Notes under the pieces: generated by a model
Told to the model about the DNA's origin: nothing
Seen by the model: the letters and a program-made list of their open reading frames with translations, nothing else
The model's database searches: none
In this document: one piece after another, positions 33,949 to 46,724 of the stretch
Position numbering within the stretch: the first letter of the stretch is position 1
Layout of the letters: every line of letters begins with the position of its first letter
Made by a program: the position numbers and the translations under genes
From: Icerya purchasi
Taxonomy: Eukaryota > Arthropoda > Insecta > Hemiptera > Monophlebidae
Assembly (NCBI GenBank): GCA_039619475.1
Contig: CM077115.1
Coordinates: forward strand, 42,976,685 to 43,040,684
DNA: 64,000 nt
Reading direction: 5' to 3'

Positions 33949-36900
33949 GTAAGTATAGCAGATATTTGAATGTTACACTAAGTATTAATAAAAATGAATC
34001 TTGGTTTTTTAACAATCTTATTAATGCATTTTTAACACGTTGCATAGAGCGCCGTTTATATATGGACCAGGAGGGTTATCGATGATAACAGCTGTATCAT
34101 TACTTCAGTATACTTTGTACTACCGAAGACGTTTCAAGCTTCATAATCAATTAAGAGCCACGATGATAGGTGCTTGCGTTGCACTTCCAACAATATTTAG
34201 TGCTGGATTTCATTTAAAGGTTTGTTTATTTTAATATTAACATTTAAAAGAATGGTTTCACATATTTAAATGTATGTATCAACTGTTTTCGCCGGTTTCT
34301 CTCGATGCGGTAGTGTAGAGTTAACATTTGTTAATTGCCGTTTCTAAAACTATATTTTTGTGGGGAAATCTAGCATTCTTTTTGTTTTCTCATATTCAGT
34401 TGTTTTTTTCATCGGCGATTTCTGGTAAAAAAAAAAAAATTTGAAAAAAAAATATAATTTTGAAGACACTTAAAATTAAAGATACATCTTAATATATCAT
34501 ACTTTGTATGTACACGTTTCGATGGCGGATTGTGCGTTCTGTGTTTGTGGTATTGTACTTACTCAAAAACATCTTATAAACATTTATATTCCCACAGTTA
34601 TATATAGAAAAGACGAGTAATCGGATTTTTTGTTCAGATTTTGTTCCTGTCGGTAAGATTTTTTTTTTTTTTTTGTCCCTTCATTATCAGTATTTATTTA
34701 TCGTTCGATTAAGCGTTATACTCTATCAGCTCTAGCCGATATTATAGCCAGCTAATAAACTCTAAAAGTATGGTATAAAATGGCGACAGTACAAGTAAAA
34801 TTAATCTTTAATGAAATTAAAAACTTACTCGAGGATACTAACTAGTTGGCTGTTATCACAACGCATAATAAAAAAAGAAACGAAAGAAAGTTAACGAAAA
34901 CCATTTTAATTGCAGTTCAAAAATAATTCAACCCTATGCAATGAAAATGTAACACAATTAATACGGAACGTATTTCATTATTAAACGAGGTGAAAAAACT
35001 AACGGAAGATAATAAAGCATTAAAAAATACCGTGGAATGGCCAAAACGTAGCACGATAATTGCTGTAGAACAAACTTGTGTTAATAAAGTAGCTCCGGTC
35101 ATAAAATCCGCCAAACGTGACAATTTAAATACGAAATTACTGATAAAATGTACTAGCCACCACCGATAACTATCAAGGACACCAAAAAGTTTGACAAATT
35201 GAAAATGCACTTGATAAAAGACGAACCTGTAGGGGGTGAACGAAAATTTAAAACGTATCCGAATAAAGACACTAAAGTACGGACCATATGGCGAAAAACA
35301 GTTTCGGAAAACTATAAATATACTAAGTAAAAATAAAATCGAATTTCATCGGCATCAATTAAGAAGCGAGAAACCTTTCCTGGTGATACTTCCGAGATGC
35401 ACCACGATGCAGACCATGAAATAATTAAACAAAAGCTACTCGAGGAAGGTCACGAAGTGATAAAAATAACAAATGTACAAATTGGAAAGAAAACTGGTGA
35501 AGGAAATAAAAACTGTGAATGGACCTACATAAATCTACCATCGTTTTTCTTAGATTTAAAACCGAGTGATAGTAATAAAGAGATATATATGACATAAAAC
35601 TGTTGTGTTACCAAGTAATTAAGTTTGAACTAGTGATTGGTGAGTTCATTATTTCTCCGGATACGTATCCATCGGGGACCCATACGGATCTAACGTTTAT
35701 GTGAACAGTACATTCAACAGTGGCAATAGTTTACACTAGTTGTGGACGCAGCGTAATGTTACCAGTGAGTTAGGTTATATTACGACATATCTGCCATTTA
35801 AACAAGTCCAGAGCTGCATTGATTGCGCATGCACAGTAGTAAATTACTTTTACTCTATAATTAATAGTAATTGATCGTGAACAATTTTGCGATCGTTAAA
35901 ATTAAACCGCTTATTGTGAACTATTAATTTATTTAAATATTTCCTATTTAAATTTTTATATAAACGTATCACAAGGTGATAAAAAAAAAAGTAAAAAGGG
36001 CGTTTAATAATATTGCGAACGTGAGCATCGTAATAAAAACAACGAAGTGAAATAGTGAGGAAATAGAAAAAGAAAAATATCGTAACGGCCGGACGAATGT
36101 TAGAAAGAAAGAAGGGAATGACAAAAATAGCTAATGCAAGAGCTGTGTATATAGAAAAAACCAATAAAGTTTCTTTTTTCTAATTATCCCAATGTTATCA
36201 TTTTAGCCTTTTTTAGCCGATCTGGCGCATTTTTGCTCAGATATTCATTCCGTATAATAAACGTAGAAAAAAGCAGACGGTCTCTATTCCTCTCTGTTCA
36301 AGATCTATACTTGAGTTTCTATGGCAAAACTGCGTGAACCTGGATCTGCATAACATTCATCGATTCAGTGTGTATTTGTTGGGTAGGAGTTGAGGATACG
36401 TGTCCGGAACTGTAGTCGGACTTGCATCATCAACTCCGCTGCCGGATACGTATCCTTCCGGACATACTCATCACTAGTTTGAACCACTATGGCAAAAAAA
36501 TGATATACCTCAATACAAAAATAACCAAGCCTTCTGGCGCGGAAAGAATTACTATCTTAAAGCTGCTGTATGTGTAAAATGTAGTGAAAATCATTAAACC
36601 AAAAATTGTCTAAAATCGATAAATAATAATAATGGTTCAAAAACCAAACAAAAATGCTGCTTGTATGTCATTCTATAGGCCGATTAGTCTACTAAACAGC
36701 TTGTCAAAATCATTGGAAAGGTTAATTTTAGATAGAACCGCGCCTATTCTTGCTCAACGGAATGTTTGGATTTCGTCCACATCACTCGACAATACATCAG
36801 TGTCATAGAATCGTGGATGCAATATCGGTGGCACTGGAGAAGAAAGAAATGTGCTCGACTGTCTGGCTGGACATCTCTCAAGCTTTCGATCGAGTTTGGC

Positions 36901-37152
36901 ACACTGGACTGCTGTATAAAGTTAAACAAGTACTTCCGCCTGCGGTGCCTAAAGCTCAAAGAAAACAAAAATAACGACTACGCTGTAAATAATAACTTGG
37001 AGTGCAAACGGGCTAATGCAACGCAAAAATTGAACTGGAACATCTTCTACTTGAGGAGAAAATAGACATAATCCTAGTTTCTGAAACTCATTTTACACGA
37101 TGATCGTATACTTTACTGATTATAGACAATGCACTGTAAACAAATTTGTATT

Positions 37153-37193
<41 letters not shown>

Positions 37194-37858
37194 AAATAAA
37201 AAATAAATTTTCTGCTGAACTTTAAAAAAATCCATCTTTCTACAAATTTGTAGTAGGCAAGTCCAAATAAAGAAAAATACTACTAATTTTATCAATTTAG
37301 TTTCTAAAATACACTTAATTTTAAAAATATATATGTATGTGCGCGTGTAATTGCAAAAAGAATCTCGCATAGACTTATAAAAACATGTTTCGTATTCACA
37401 TATACGGGATGGATATTTATTTGTATGTGTGTAATAGTAGGAATCTTTTCAACTGGTACCAAATCATACCAATGGTTAAGAGCTGAAAAGGTGAAAGAGC
37501 GTCAGAGTATATGTAAAGATAATTTACGGACCAAATGGAATCGAAGTGAGATACTAAAAAATGTGGGCAATTTTTATGTCTTATTAAGAATAAGAATTGA
37601 AGCTGAAAACTGTATTAAAAATTATTTTAGAAATAGTCATAAAATTCTAAGATATAATTTTGGTTGGAATGCATAAAATCCGATTATAAAAACACATTAT
37701 TATTATTATTATCATTATTTTCTCGGGTTTACCATATCCCGGTTACTATAATTTGTGACGGATTACATCAAGTCACAATTATTTTATTATATTTTAATGG
37801 TTTAAAAACTTCCTCACCATGTTACAGGTACTTAATATGACTGCTTTTTGTGTGTTAT

Positions 37859-37913
<55 letters not shown>

Positions 37914-40900
37914 TGGAATTTGTAATTAAAACCTTCTATTAATGTGTTTGATGTAATTCCGGTTACTGACATTATAAGTGGTATTACTGTGACCTTCTTT
38001 TGTTTTCATATCTTTTCTATTTCAGTGGCTAAGATGCTGTATTTACTTATTTTTTCTTCATATTTCTGGCTAATATTACTGTCATTAGGGACAGATATAT
38101 CTATTAAAAATATATTCTTCGATGGTTTGTGAATCAAGGTTATATCAGGTCTATTACCACCCATTTTATGATCTGTGAGAATATTTCTATCCCAGTATAA
38201 TTTTACAGTTTCATTTTCTAGCGCTGATTCTGGTTTATACTGATAATATAGTGCTTTCTTGTTTTTTATTATTCCATATTTGTGTGCTCTTTCTTGGTGT
38301 ATTATTTTTGCAATGTTGTTATGTCTTTATGTGTATTTTGTTCCTGCAAGTAATTTACATCCTCCTGTAATATGCTCAATTGTTTCACGGGCTTGATAGT
38401 ATTTACGGCATAAATCATTCGTTGTATCTTGATCTTTTATTATATATTTTTTGTAATTTTTCGTTGATATCACTTGAACTTGAATACCTAATAAGAAATC
38501 TTCAGTTTCGGGAAATAATTCCTCTTTTTTTAACCATTTATATGTTAACTCTTTATTGATATTTTTGCTGTTCATTATATTGATATGTCTTCCATGTAGC
38601 ATTTTACCAGACCATTTTTCTTTTTTCTCATTAATGATATTTCTATTCTGTAGCTCTTCTTTTTTTGATAGGTTGAGCGGTGTGTGGTCTTGATCTGCCT
38701 TTATTATTGCTTTATGTAATGGGTGCTCATTTGAATGGAAATATTTTCGAAGTCCTATTTGACTTTGGTGGAGAGATGATACATCTAGGAGGCCTCTTCC
38801 TCCTTGTTTTCTTGGCAAACTTATTCTTTCGATACATGAATTAGGGTGTAGAAACCTGTGTTTGGTGAGTTCTGATCGGATTGACCTATTAAGCTCTTCG
38901 AACTCTGTGTGTGACCATTTGACTATTCCAAATGAGTATGACAATATCGGTACTGCATATGTGTTTATAGCCTTGAACATATTTTTTGAATTAAGGGATG
39001 ATTTAAGAATAGCTTTTAATCTCATTTTGAATTTGTTTTTCAGCTGATATTTTATATTTGTATGATCTATTTTTGTGTTTTGTTGAATTCCTAGGTATTT
39101 ATATGTTTCCTTTGGGTTTAAGGTATGGAGTATTCTGTCGCTAAGTGTCTCACTTTTTAAGTTATTCGAGCATTTTCCTCTTTGCATATGCACACTTTTA
39201 CATTTATTTAGTCCAAATTCCATTCCTATATCTCCGCTGATTGTTTCCTTTGTTTTTAATAGTGTGGAAGATGCTGCATACAGTTTTATATCATCCATAT
39301 AGAGCAGATGATTTAATTTGAATTGCACTTTCCCGTTGTATTTTATGTCTATTCTATATTTTGTATCATTAAGTATATTAGACAAGAGATTAAGGCATAA
39401 ACAAAAAAGGGCTCAACGAATCTCCTTGGAAGATCCCGCGCTCGATTTTAATAGCTTCAGTTTTTAGGTTTATTGATTTAGTAATCAGATGTACTGTTGT
39501 TCTTCAGTTATTCATCAGGCTGGCTCGGAAATTTTTTATTTTCGGATTGATACGGCATATTTCCATTATTTTTAATAACCAACTTTTTTATAATCTATAT
39601 AACAGAATATTGCATTTCTTTTTTGTTTTTCTACTTGTTTCATTATGACACTATCTATTAATAGTTGTTCTTTACGGCCCTGGCTATTACATCTACATCC
39701 TTTTTGCTGTTGTGTGGGTTATCAATTTTATGTGCGACCACTGCCGTTATTATTTTATATAACGTTTGAAGACATGTGATTGGCCTGTAATTTTCCGGAT
39801 TTTTCGTGTTTTGATTCTTTGGTTTTATGTATGTTTTCCCTTCCGTAAGGAATAGAGGCATTTTCCTTGGGTTTTGAGTAACTGAATTTATCTGGTGCAC
39901 GAGAACGTCATGTAATGCTGTGAATTTCTTATACCAGAAATTATGTATATTATCTGTACCAGGGCATTTCCAGCTGTGCGTTTTTTTTTATAGTTTTAAC
40001 TAATTCTTCTTTTGTTATGACGTAATCGGTTTGCATTGGTGTGTTCAAATACCGCTCTTTTTCTTTTGTGAACCACGAACTATTTTCTTTATGCTGCATC
40101 GGTTTGCACCATATTTTCTGCCAGTATTTTGCTATTTCTGTTTCTGTTGATGGTCGTATATTTATTTTTTCTTGTTCATCAGTTGACTGATAAAATTTTT
40201 TTTTTGGTTATTCTGAAACAAGCGGTTTTGTATTTTACTTTTATGCGGCTTTTTATATCGCCTTAAACGTGCTACTTGGACTGCTAGCCTTTGTTTTAAT
40301 CTATCTAACGTTTCTTGGTATTTTTCATTAGGCATTTTTAAGACTTCAATATTTTTAATCATTTTTTTTTGATTGATTACCCAAGATGTGTTGTGTTAGC
40401 CTACCTATGTTTTTCCTGAGGGTTTCTATATTATTTTCTATTCTTATTTGCCATTTAGGTTTTTGATATCTTTTTTCTTTTTTGTTTTTAATTTGCACTT
40501 GGTTATTAAGTTCAATAATTGCTGATGCGGCACAAATATTAGAGTTTGTGTTTTTTTCAGATTATTCAGTTCCTTTTTATATTTAGACAAGATTTCATTC
40601 ATTACACTGATTTTTTCATATATATTTTTATTTTCGTACAATTTAGGTAAAACATCTTTCTTCGTTGGGTTTGTTCCTTTCCATTTTATTATATAAGATT
40701 GCAGTATTTCTTGTATTTCATCGGCTTTATCATATCTTGTTTCGTTATTACTTTGTTGAGTTTTTTTTTTTTTTTTTTTTTTTTGTACGCTCACTGTTTC
40801 TAAATTATATTTTTTAGGGCTTTGGATAGCTTGATTCGTTTGATTATTATTTTCTTCTTTAATTATGGGGTTTTGTTATGCTTGCGTACCTCCGTACTTA

Positions 40901-43900
40901 TTTTCATATAAAGACCACTACACTTTGTTTTATTTCTTCTCTTCCGAGGGTTGTTAATCGGTTACTATTTATTGTAAATCTTTTCTGGTCTGCTAATCGT
41001 TGTTCCGATATACTTTTATATTCTGTGTATTTTTCCAGGAATATCTTTAGAAACTGAGGTCTATTTAATGGTATTGATTCGAGTTTGATGATGGTGTAGT
41101 AGCACCGTATGACGTGATTATTCATCTCTTTCGTCCATGCCATTCGCTGCCGTGGTTTTTCTGTTTTAGTGGTTGCTGACTGACTTGTGAGCAAAGCATC
41201 TTCAAGAGGTTGATTTATATTTTCTGTATTTCGATTATCTTGAATATTTTGAAGTCGAGCTTGATTAAGGCGACTTCTGGTATTTCTTATAAAGAAGAAT
41301 TGGAAGAAAGTATGTCCGCCACGGTAGAGCTTTAGCCATGGTAATCCCATATTCTCTGGAGAGGCGGAAGATATCCCAGAGGCTCCGTTAGCGACACCTC
41401 TAATTCCTTAGGTGCCATGCGGCCATCGTCACGGGTCGTGTTATAAGTTGGCTTAAAGATTTTTAAAGAAGAAGAATGTAGACAGACGGAAAGGAAAACC
41501 TTTAGCCCTCGCTTACACTAATAGCATCAGGTTCAGAAAAATACAAGAGTTGGTCAAAGGAGATCAGAAAAGATGAAGAGAAAGGTGTCTCACCCAAAAA
41601 AGACTAGTTATAGACTAGCGAAACAAGGTGAGGAACAGCTCGGGTACCTCGGGTGCGCCATACCTATACTCACAAGTTGTGAGCCCCTAAGGGTTTATTA
41701 TTATTATTAAACATAAAATCACTTTTCTGATGTAAATAATGCAAATTTTTTTAACATCTTGGTGAATGAATAGCTCTGGTAATGAATTTTAAATTTGTTT
41801 ATGGTATGTAAAACGATTAATTTTAACAAATATAGCTATGAGAATTTTTTTCAATTTTACCGCTGAAAGATACAACCGCTAAGATTAATTAATGCTGATT
41901 TGTTCAGATTACAGAGAATTATCGACGTTGATAATATTGATGTAGCTTCTATGAATAATAAATTTAATTTTACTTAAGCTGTAAAATGCAAAATGTATTT
42001 TTATTTGCTAGTGTGTTTAATGTAAAAGAGATATAAACTCGTTAGAAGTAAAAATAAAAAACTAGAAATTATACAGTCAGAATTAGAATGCATTATAAAT
42101 CTAACAAAACCTAGGAAAACGATAGGCTCAGATACTATACTAGTAGATGATGTTATTAATTTATTAAATAAACAAAACAGATTAAAATTGTACAGAAAAG
42201 TGAGCAAATTGCCTTGAAGCGTGTGGAACTGAGTTACACAGAAGAATCATGAAAGATTCAGAATGTAGAAATACTAAAGAATGCCAATATCAAAAGAAAA
42301 ATTCCAAATACAATTAAAGCAAGGAAGTAGAGCACTTTGGTTATCTCGCCAAAGGCAAAAAGTACGGTGTGAACTAATGACCATACTAGTGAAAAACTAT
42401 TGAAATAGAGAATGAGGAAGAAGAATAACTTTATCGATTGAAAACATCAAGCAGTGGAATAGAAAATAAACGATGTATAATTTATATCACTGAAAAATGT
42501 GTGTAAATTGTTTTTAATTTATCATATAAAATTTTAAAAAGATGACAGTAAATTTTGTATTAAATATGTATTTTAGCATTTAGTCAAATTAAACCCCTCC
42601 GTTAGAAGCAGTGTTCCGAGTGTGATTATATGAAATCTTCCAAAAATTTAGATGGGGTATTTACCCCGTTAACGTGCATTTTCTTTTAAATTCAATACAA
42701 TGTTATTCCCTTTATATTTAGTTTTGGACAAGAAATTAACTTCCACATACAAAATATAACATTATTAAATTATTTTTACCCAATAATATTCAGATATTCC
42801 AAACAGAAAAATGAGAATAAAAAAATAAGTTCATATTTTTGTATTATTCAAAAAGAAAGAAAGATTTTATTCCTGTTTCTACATGATAAGAAGCAAATTG
42901 GTTTGTATCACTCTTAATAATTAAAAAGTTACTATTTTTTTTTTTTTAATTTAAAGAAAATAATACTGTTTCTTTTTGTTTTACTGCAAGCTAAAACCTT
43001 CTGGTTTGGTCAGTTCTAGTTCAAACCGAATGTCCGATTGAACTCTTATTTTCACGGTATAATGGTGAAAGTGAAGCAGAACATCGAAGTCACCGACCCT
43101 TCAAAACCCAACACAATATTATAAAAACGTTTATCTTCTATTTTTTAATTATTTTTTTATTTACGAGTAACAATATAGTTCGTTTTTTTTACAGCTTGTG
43201 TCGAGTGATATTATATTACAGAGGCCATGTAAATTATGTGTTCAAACTAAAGCAATGGCAATTCAGACACTTTTCACAGTTGGTTACGGAGTAATAACAC
43301 CATATTTTTTTGGAATTTACGTAATTATTATTGTTATTATTTCATTTTTGATTTTAGTTGAAACAAAAAATTTGATATTATGTATATAGTCCGAGTCGTC
43401 GCCATAGCCTAGTTGCTAAAGCGCTTGACTTCCATTACGGAGGTTTCGATCCCGAGCGACGACGAACTTATTACAAGAATTAAACAAATAAATAAATACT
43501 CGCTAATAATCACGTGGAAGGCAATGGAAAACTACCACGTACACCATCATATGCGCGCTAGTTCCGTACAAACAGCAGACACACGCGGGACTGCACTTGT
43601 ATATCGATAAATCAAACGATTACCAATCAGTTCCGGGTGTGGTCTTGCGTGCGTACACTCGCGTTGCGTATAGTGCCTATTCTGTACTGCTAGTGTACAA
43701 ATAATAGGCAGTCACAATGCTAGAAATCGAGCGATACGACTCAGATGATGATATAGTACGAGAGCTGAGCGCCAAAAAAATGCAACAGTTTTAGAAAGGC
43801 TGTTTTTTTTTTGATACAATGTAGTATTTAGGGTGTATCAGAATAGCCTACCGTCAGTCAGCCAGTTTCGTTAGCGTCTCAAAGTTGTAAAAATACCACC

Positions 43901-45957
43901 TAGTGTATGTCGCAACTGTTTTAGAAAATCTGAAATTTAGTCTACTGATGACAGGTAACAATATGAAAAAAGCAAAAAAAACATAATTACCCCCGAATTT
44001 TTATTTAACAAACGCCGTCAGCTGCTGATATAAGAGCGCGCGCCGCACGCCTCATTTATATTACAACGCACTCGATGGCGCGGGATTATTATATTATATT
44101 AAATAATAAGATAAATATTTATAATATAGAAAAAATATTCTTTTTATTAACGTTACAAAACAAGAATGTTCACTCGCTGTCGCTACTATAATTGTATATC
44201 TCTTCGGACTCGGTTTCGACGTTAGCTTATTCAATTCTTCTCGATGTTTTTTGTTTAAGAACGTGAATTTGTGGTAGCAATTCTGGTGATACCCTTGCTG
44301 AGGATTTCTATTCGATGGCAAATCCAAATCGCTGTAGTTGAGATTGAATTCTTTACGAATTTTTAAAATATTTTTACACGTAACAAGAGTCTGCTCCTCA
44401 AATAATTTAACTTTAACTTCTTTTTTTAAACAAATAATGCAAATAGGACGTGAACTTCCGTTCATTTTTACACGAACACGGTGTAATAAGTATAAACTGG
44501 ACTCCACCGACATTGTGATTCAGCTAGATCACTTCAGCATAGCACACAACATAAAAAGTACTGTAAGTGGGGGTACGTTTTTCCCACGATCTGGCTGCAC
44601 TGGTCTCGACCGACGTTTATACATCATTTAGCGTTTAAGCGCGCTGTATAAATGAGGCGCTCTTATATCAGCAGTTGACGGCGTTTGTTAAATGACAGTT
44701 CGGGCTGACAATGTTTTTTTGTTTTTTCATATTGTTACCTGTTATCAGTAGACCAAATTTCAGATTTTTTAAAACAGTTGCGACATACTAGATGGTATTA
44801 TAACAACTTTGAAGCTGCCCCCGCGCCAAACGCTAACAAAACTGGCTGATTGACGGCAGGCTATTCTGATACACCCTAAATACTACATTGTATCAAAAGA
44901 GCAGTCTTTCTAAAACTGTTGCATTTTTTTGTCGCTCAGCTCTCGGACTAATAGAAGGAACATTGAAAGAAAATGTTAAAACTTTTTTTTCTCTCTCAAA
45001 AATCATAATCACACAAATAGAATAATAGTAGCTGAACGATTTCTATCTCGTTTGTTCCATTTATGATAGCATTTCGAGAGTGCTTTTTAGAATTGTTGCG
45101 ATATTGTCAGTTTGAATGGAGAAGTAGAATTTCTAGGTTTTAGTCTGTCGCAAGTTTTAAAGCATTAAAAATTTAATTGTAAATCTATATTTAGATAAAA
45201 CTAAACTTGTTTCAAATAATCACGTGTTTAAATCTGGTAATTTGTTTCTATTTGCATTATGCGTTAATTCTTGCTAAATTCGTATCTAAGGCATGTTGCT
45301 CATTACAGCGAAAAATGTGAAATGTGTTTTGTGAAAATCGATTACCATACATTTTAATACAACACTGCTCACTGTAGCGAGAAATAGTTACAATAATCAA
45401 AAGAGGTGAGCGAGAAAAAGTAATTTTTGAATTTGAAATATTTAACTCTGTTTTATGTTATTCTAATTTCTTTATTTACTCCAACTTACATTGGCTTTAA
45501 TATATATTATTATTATTAGTTAATTTAATTTATGAAGAAATTAACTGAAATTGTTTGAACTTATAAATTTTTATATAATTAAAAGAACATTATTTTTAGT
45601 ATTTTGTACAGTGGGGGGGAAAAAAATTAATAATATACAAAAATTTAGTTGAACATCAAATAAAGGCAAATTTCATATGTTACATTTACACGTATTTAAA
45701 AATAAATTGAAAGATTAAACAACGATTATAAATAATAAAAAATAATTCAATAATTTAATCACAATTTCCTTACTCGGCGAACTCGTTGCAATGAGCAGTG
45801 GGTTTAAAAGCCTTAACTCTTCAATTCGATATGCCATGGCGTCAAAATAATTTCGTCGCTAAATAAAAAAGAAAAGAAAATCATTTACGAAAAAGTGATT
45901 AATGACAAACTTGATTTATTGAATAATTAAACCCGATGTTGCTATTAATTTCATTAA

Positions 45958-46032
<75 letters not shown>

Positions 46033-46692
46033 AGTATCAATCTAAAGAATATTTTTAAAAAGCGTCAAAAGAAAAAAATGGTTATCATCGAAATAAATAA
46101 AAAATTATCGTTCATTTTTTATAATTTTATTGTTTGGTTGTGAAAATATATTTTTAATTTCGTAAAAAACTGCCTTCATATTTATTGAATAAATATTACA
46201 AAAAAAAAAAATACAGAAAAGCTATATTATTTTTTACTTTTAATAATTTTTTGAACTATACTATTTTTTTTTTCAAAATTAAGATTATTCTTAAATATAA
46301 CGTAATTAGTTATCAACAGTATCGGAATAATTGTTTAACTCCATTTGAAAATAATTTATACGATAAAAGATTGCGCGTTTAAGTTAGTAATTAAAATGAG
46401 GTTTTAAAGTTTAAAAAAAAAATGAGTACTATTGCGTACCTAAAAAAAATGTTTGCTTTTGAAATATTTTATTTAATTAAAATCTAAAAAATGTATGAAT
46501 ATGGCTAGGTGCTTGGATGGATGTGCAGATATGGAGATACTTGTTTAATATATTTTTTTTGGGCGGTGGGAGATTCCATATACTTGAAAATATAAATGTA
46601 CTGTAAATTTAATTATTTAATTTTCTTAAATATTACGTTTTTATTTTAATTTTTTCCTTTTGGTTCAGTTGTAATTGAAATAAATGCACGTT

Positions 46693-46724
<32 letters not shown>

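Larger units (their letters stand above)
37720..41693 (-). mobile_element. Near-complete RLE-type LINE (R4/Dong-like) in TAA repeats
   Basis: Minus-strand parts in order: a 5' leader (41693-41350), an N-terminal Myb-like region (RQRMAWTKEMNNHVIRCYY, SEQRLADQKR), a basic stretch with RLKQRLAVQVARLRRYKK, RT fingers (NPENYRPITCLQTLYKI), a GDSLSPFLF-like motif B, motif C LLYMDDIKLYA, and FGLNKCK. A Cys/His segment (CRKYYQARETIEHITGGC) and the restriction-like endonuclease (GGNRPDITLIH and KNIFLIDISVP) follow. The 3' UTR ends in TAATGATAATAATAATAATG; the 5' side abuts TTATTATTATTATTA. Frames are broken at several points and a TA tract (37863-37910) has expanded inside the 3' coding part. An insertion in (TAA)n is the known habit of Dong-like elements. 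Confidence 0.85.

Noticed and set aside
38327..39385. 352-codon minus ORF as a possible host gene
   Set aside because: It holds the RT YMDD motif and the C-terminal zinc motif of an RLE LINE, with the other LINE domains in order on both sides.
43395..43463. A genuine tRNA gene
   Set aside because: The D and T arms do not fold cleanly, box B has an extra base, and the head continues into an unrelated body as in SINEs.
45960..46029. Long TA tract as an origin or regulatory element
   Set aside because: Similar TA tracts occur throughout the window and behave as ordinary microsatellites.
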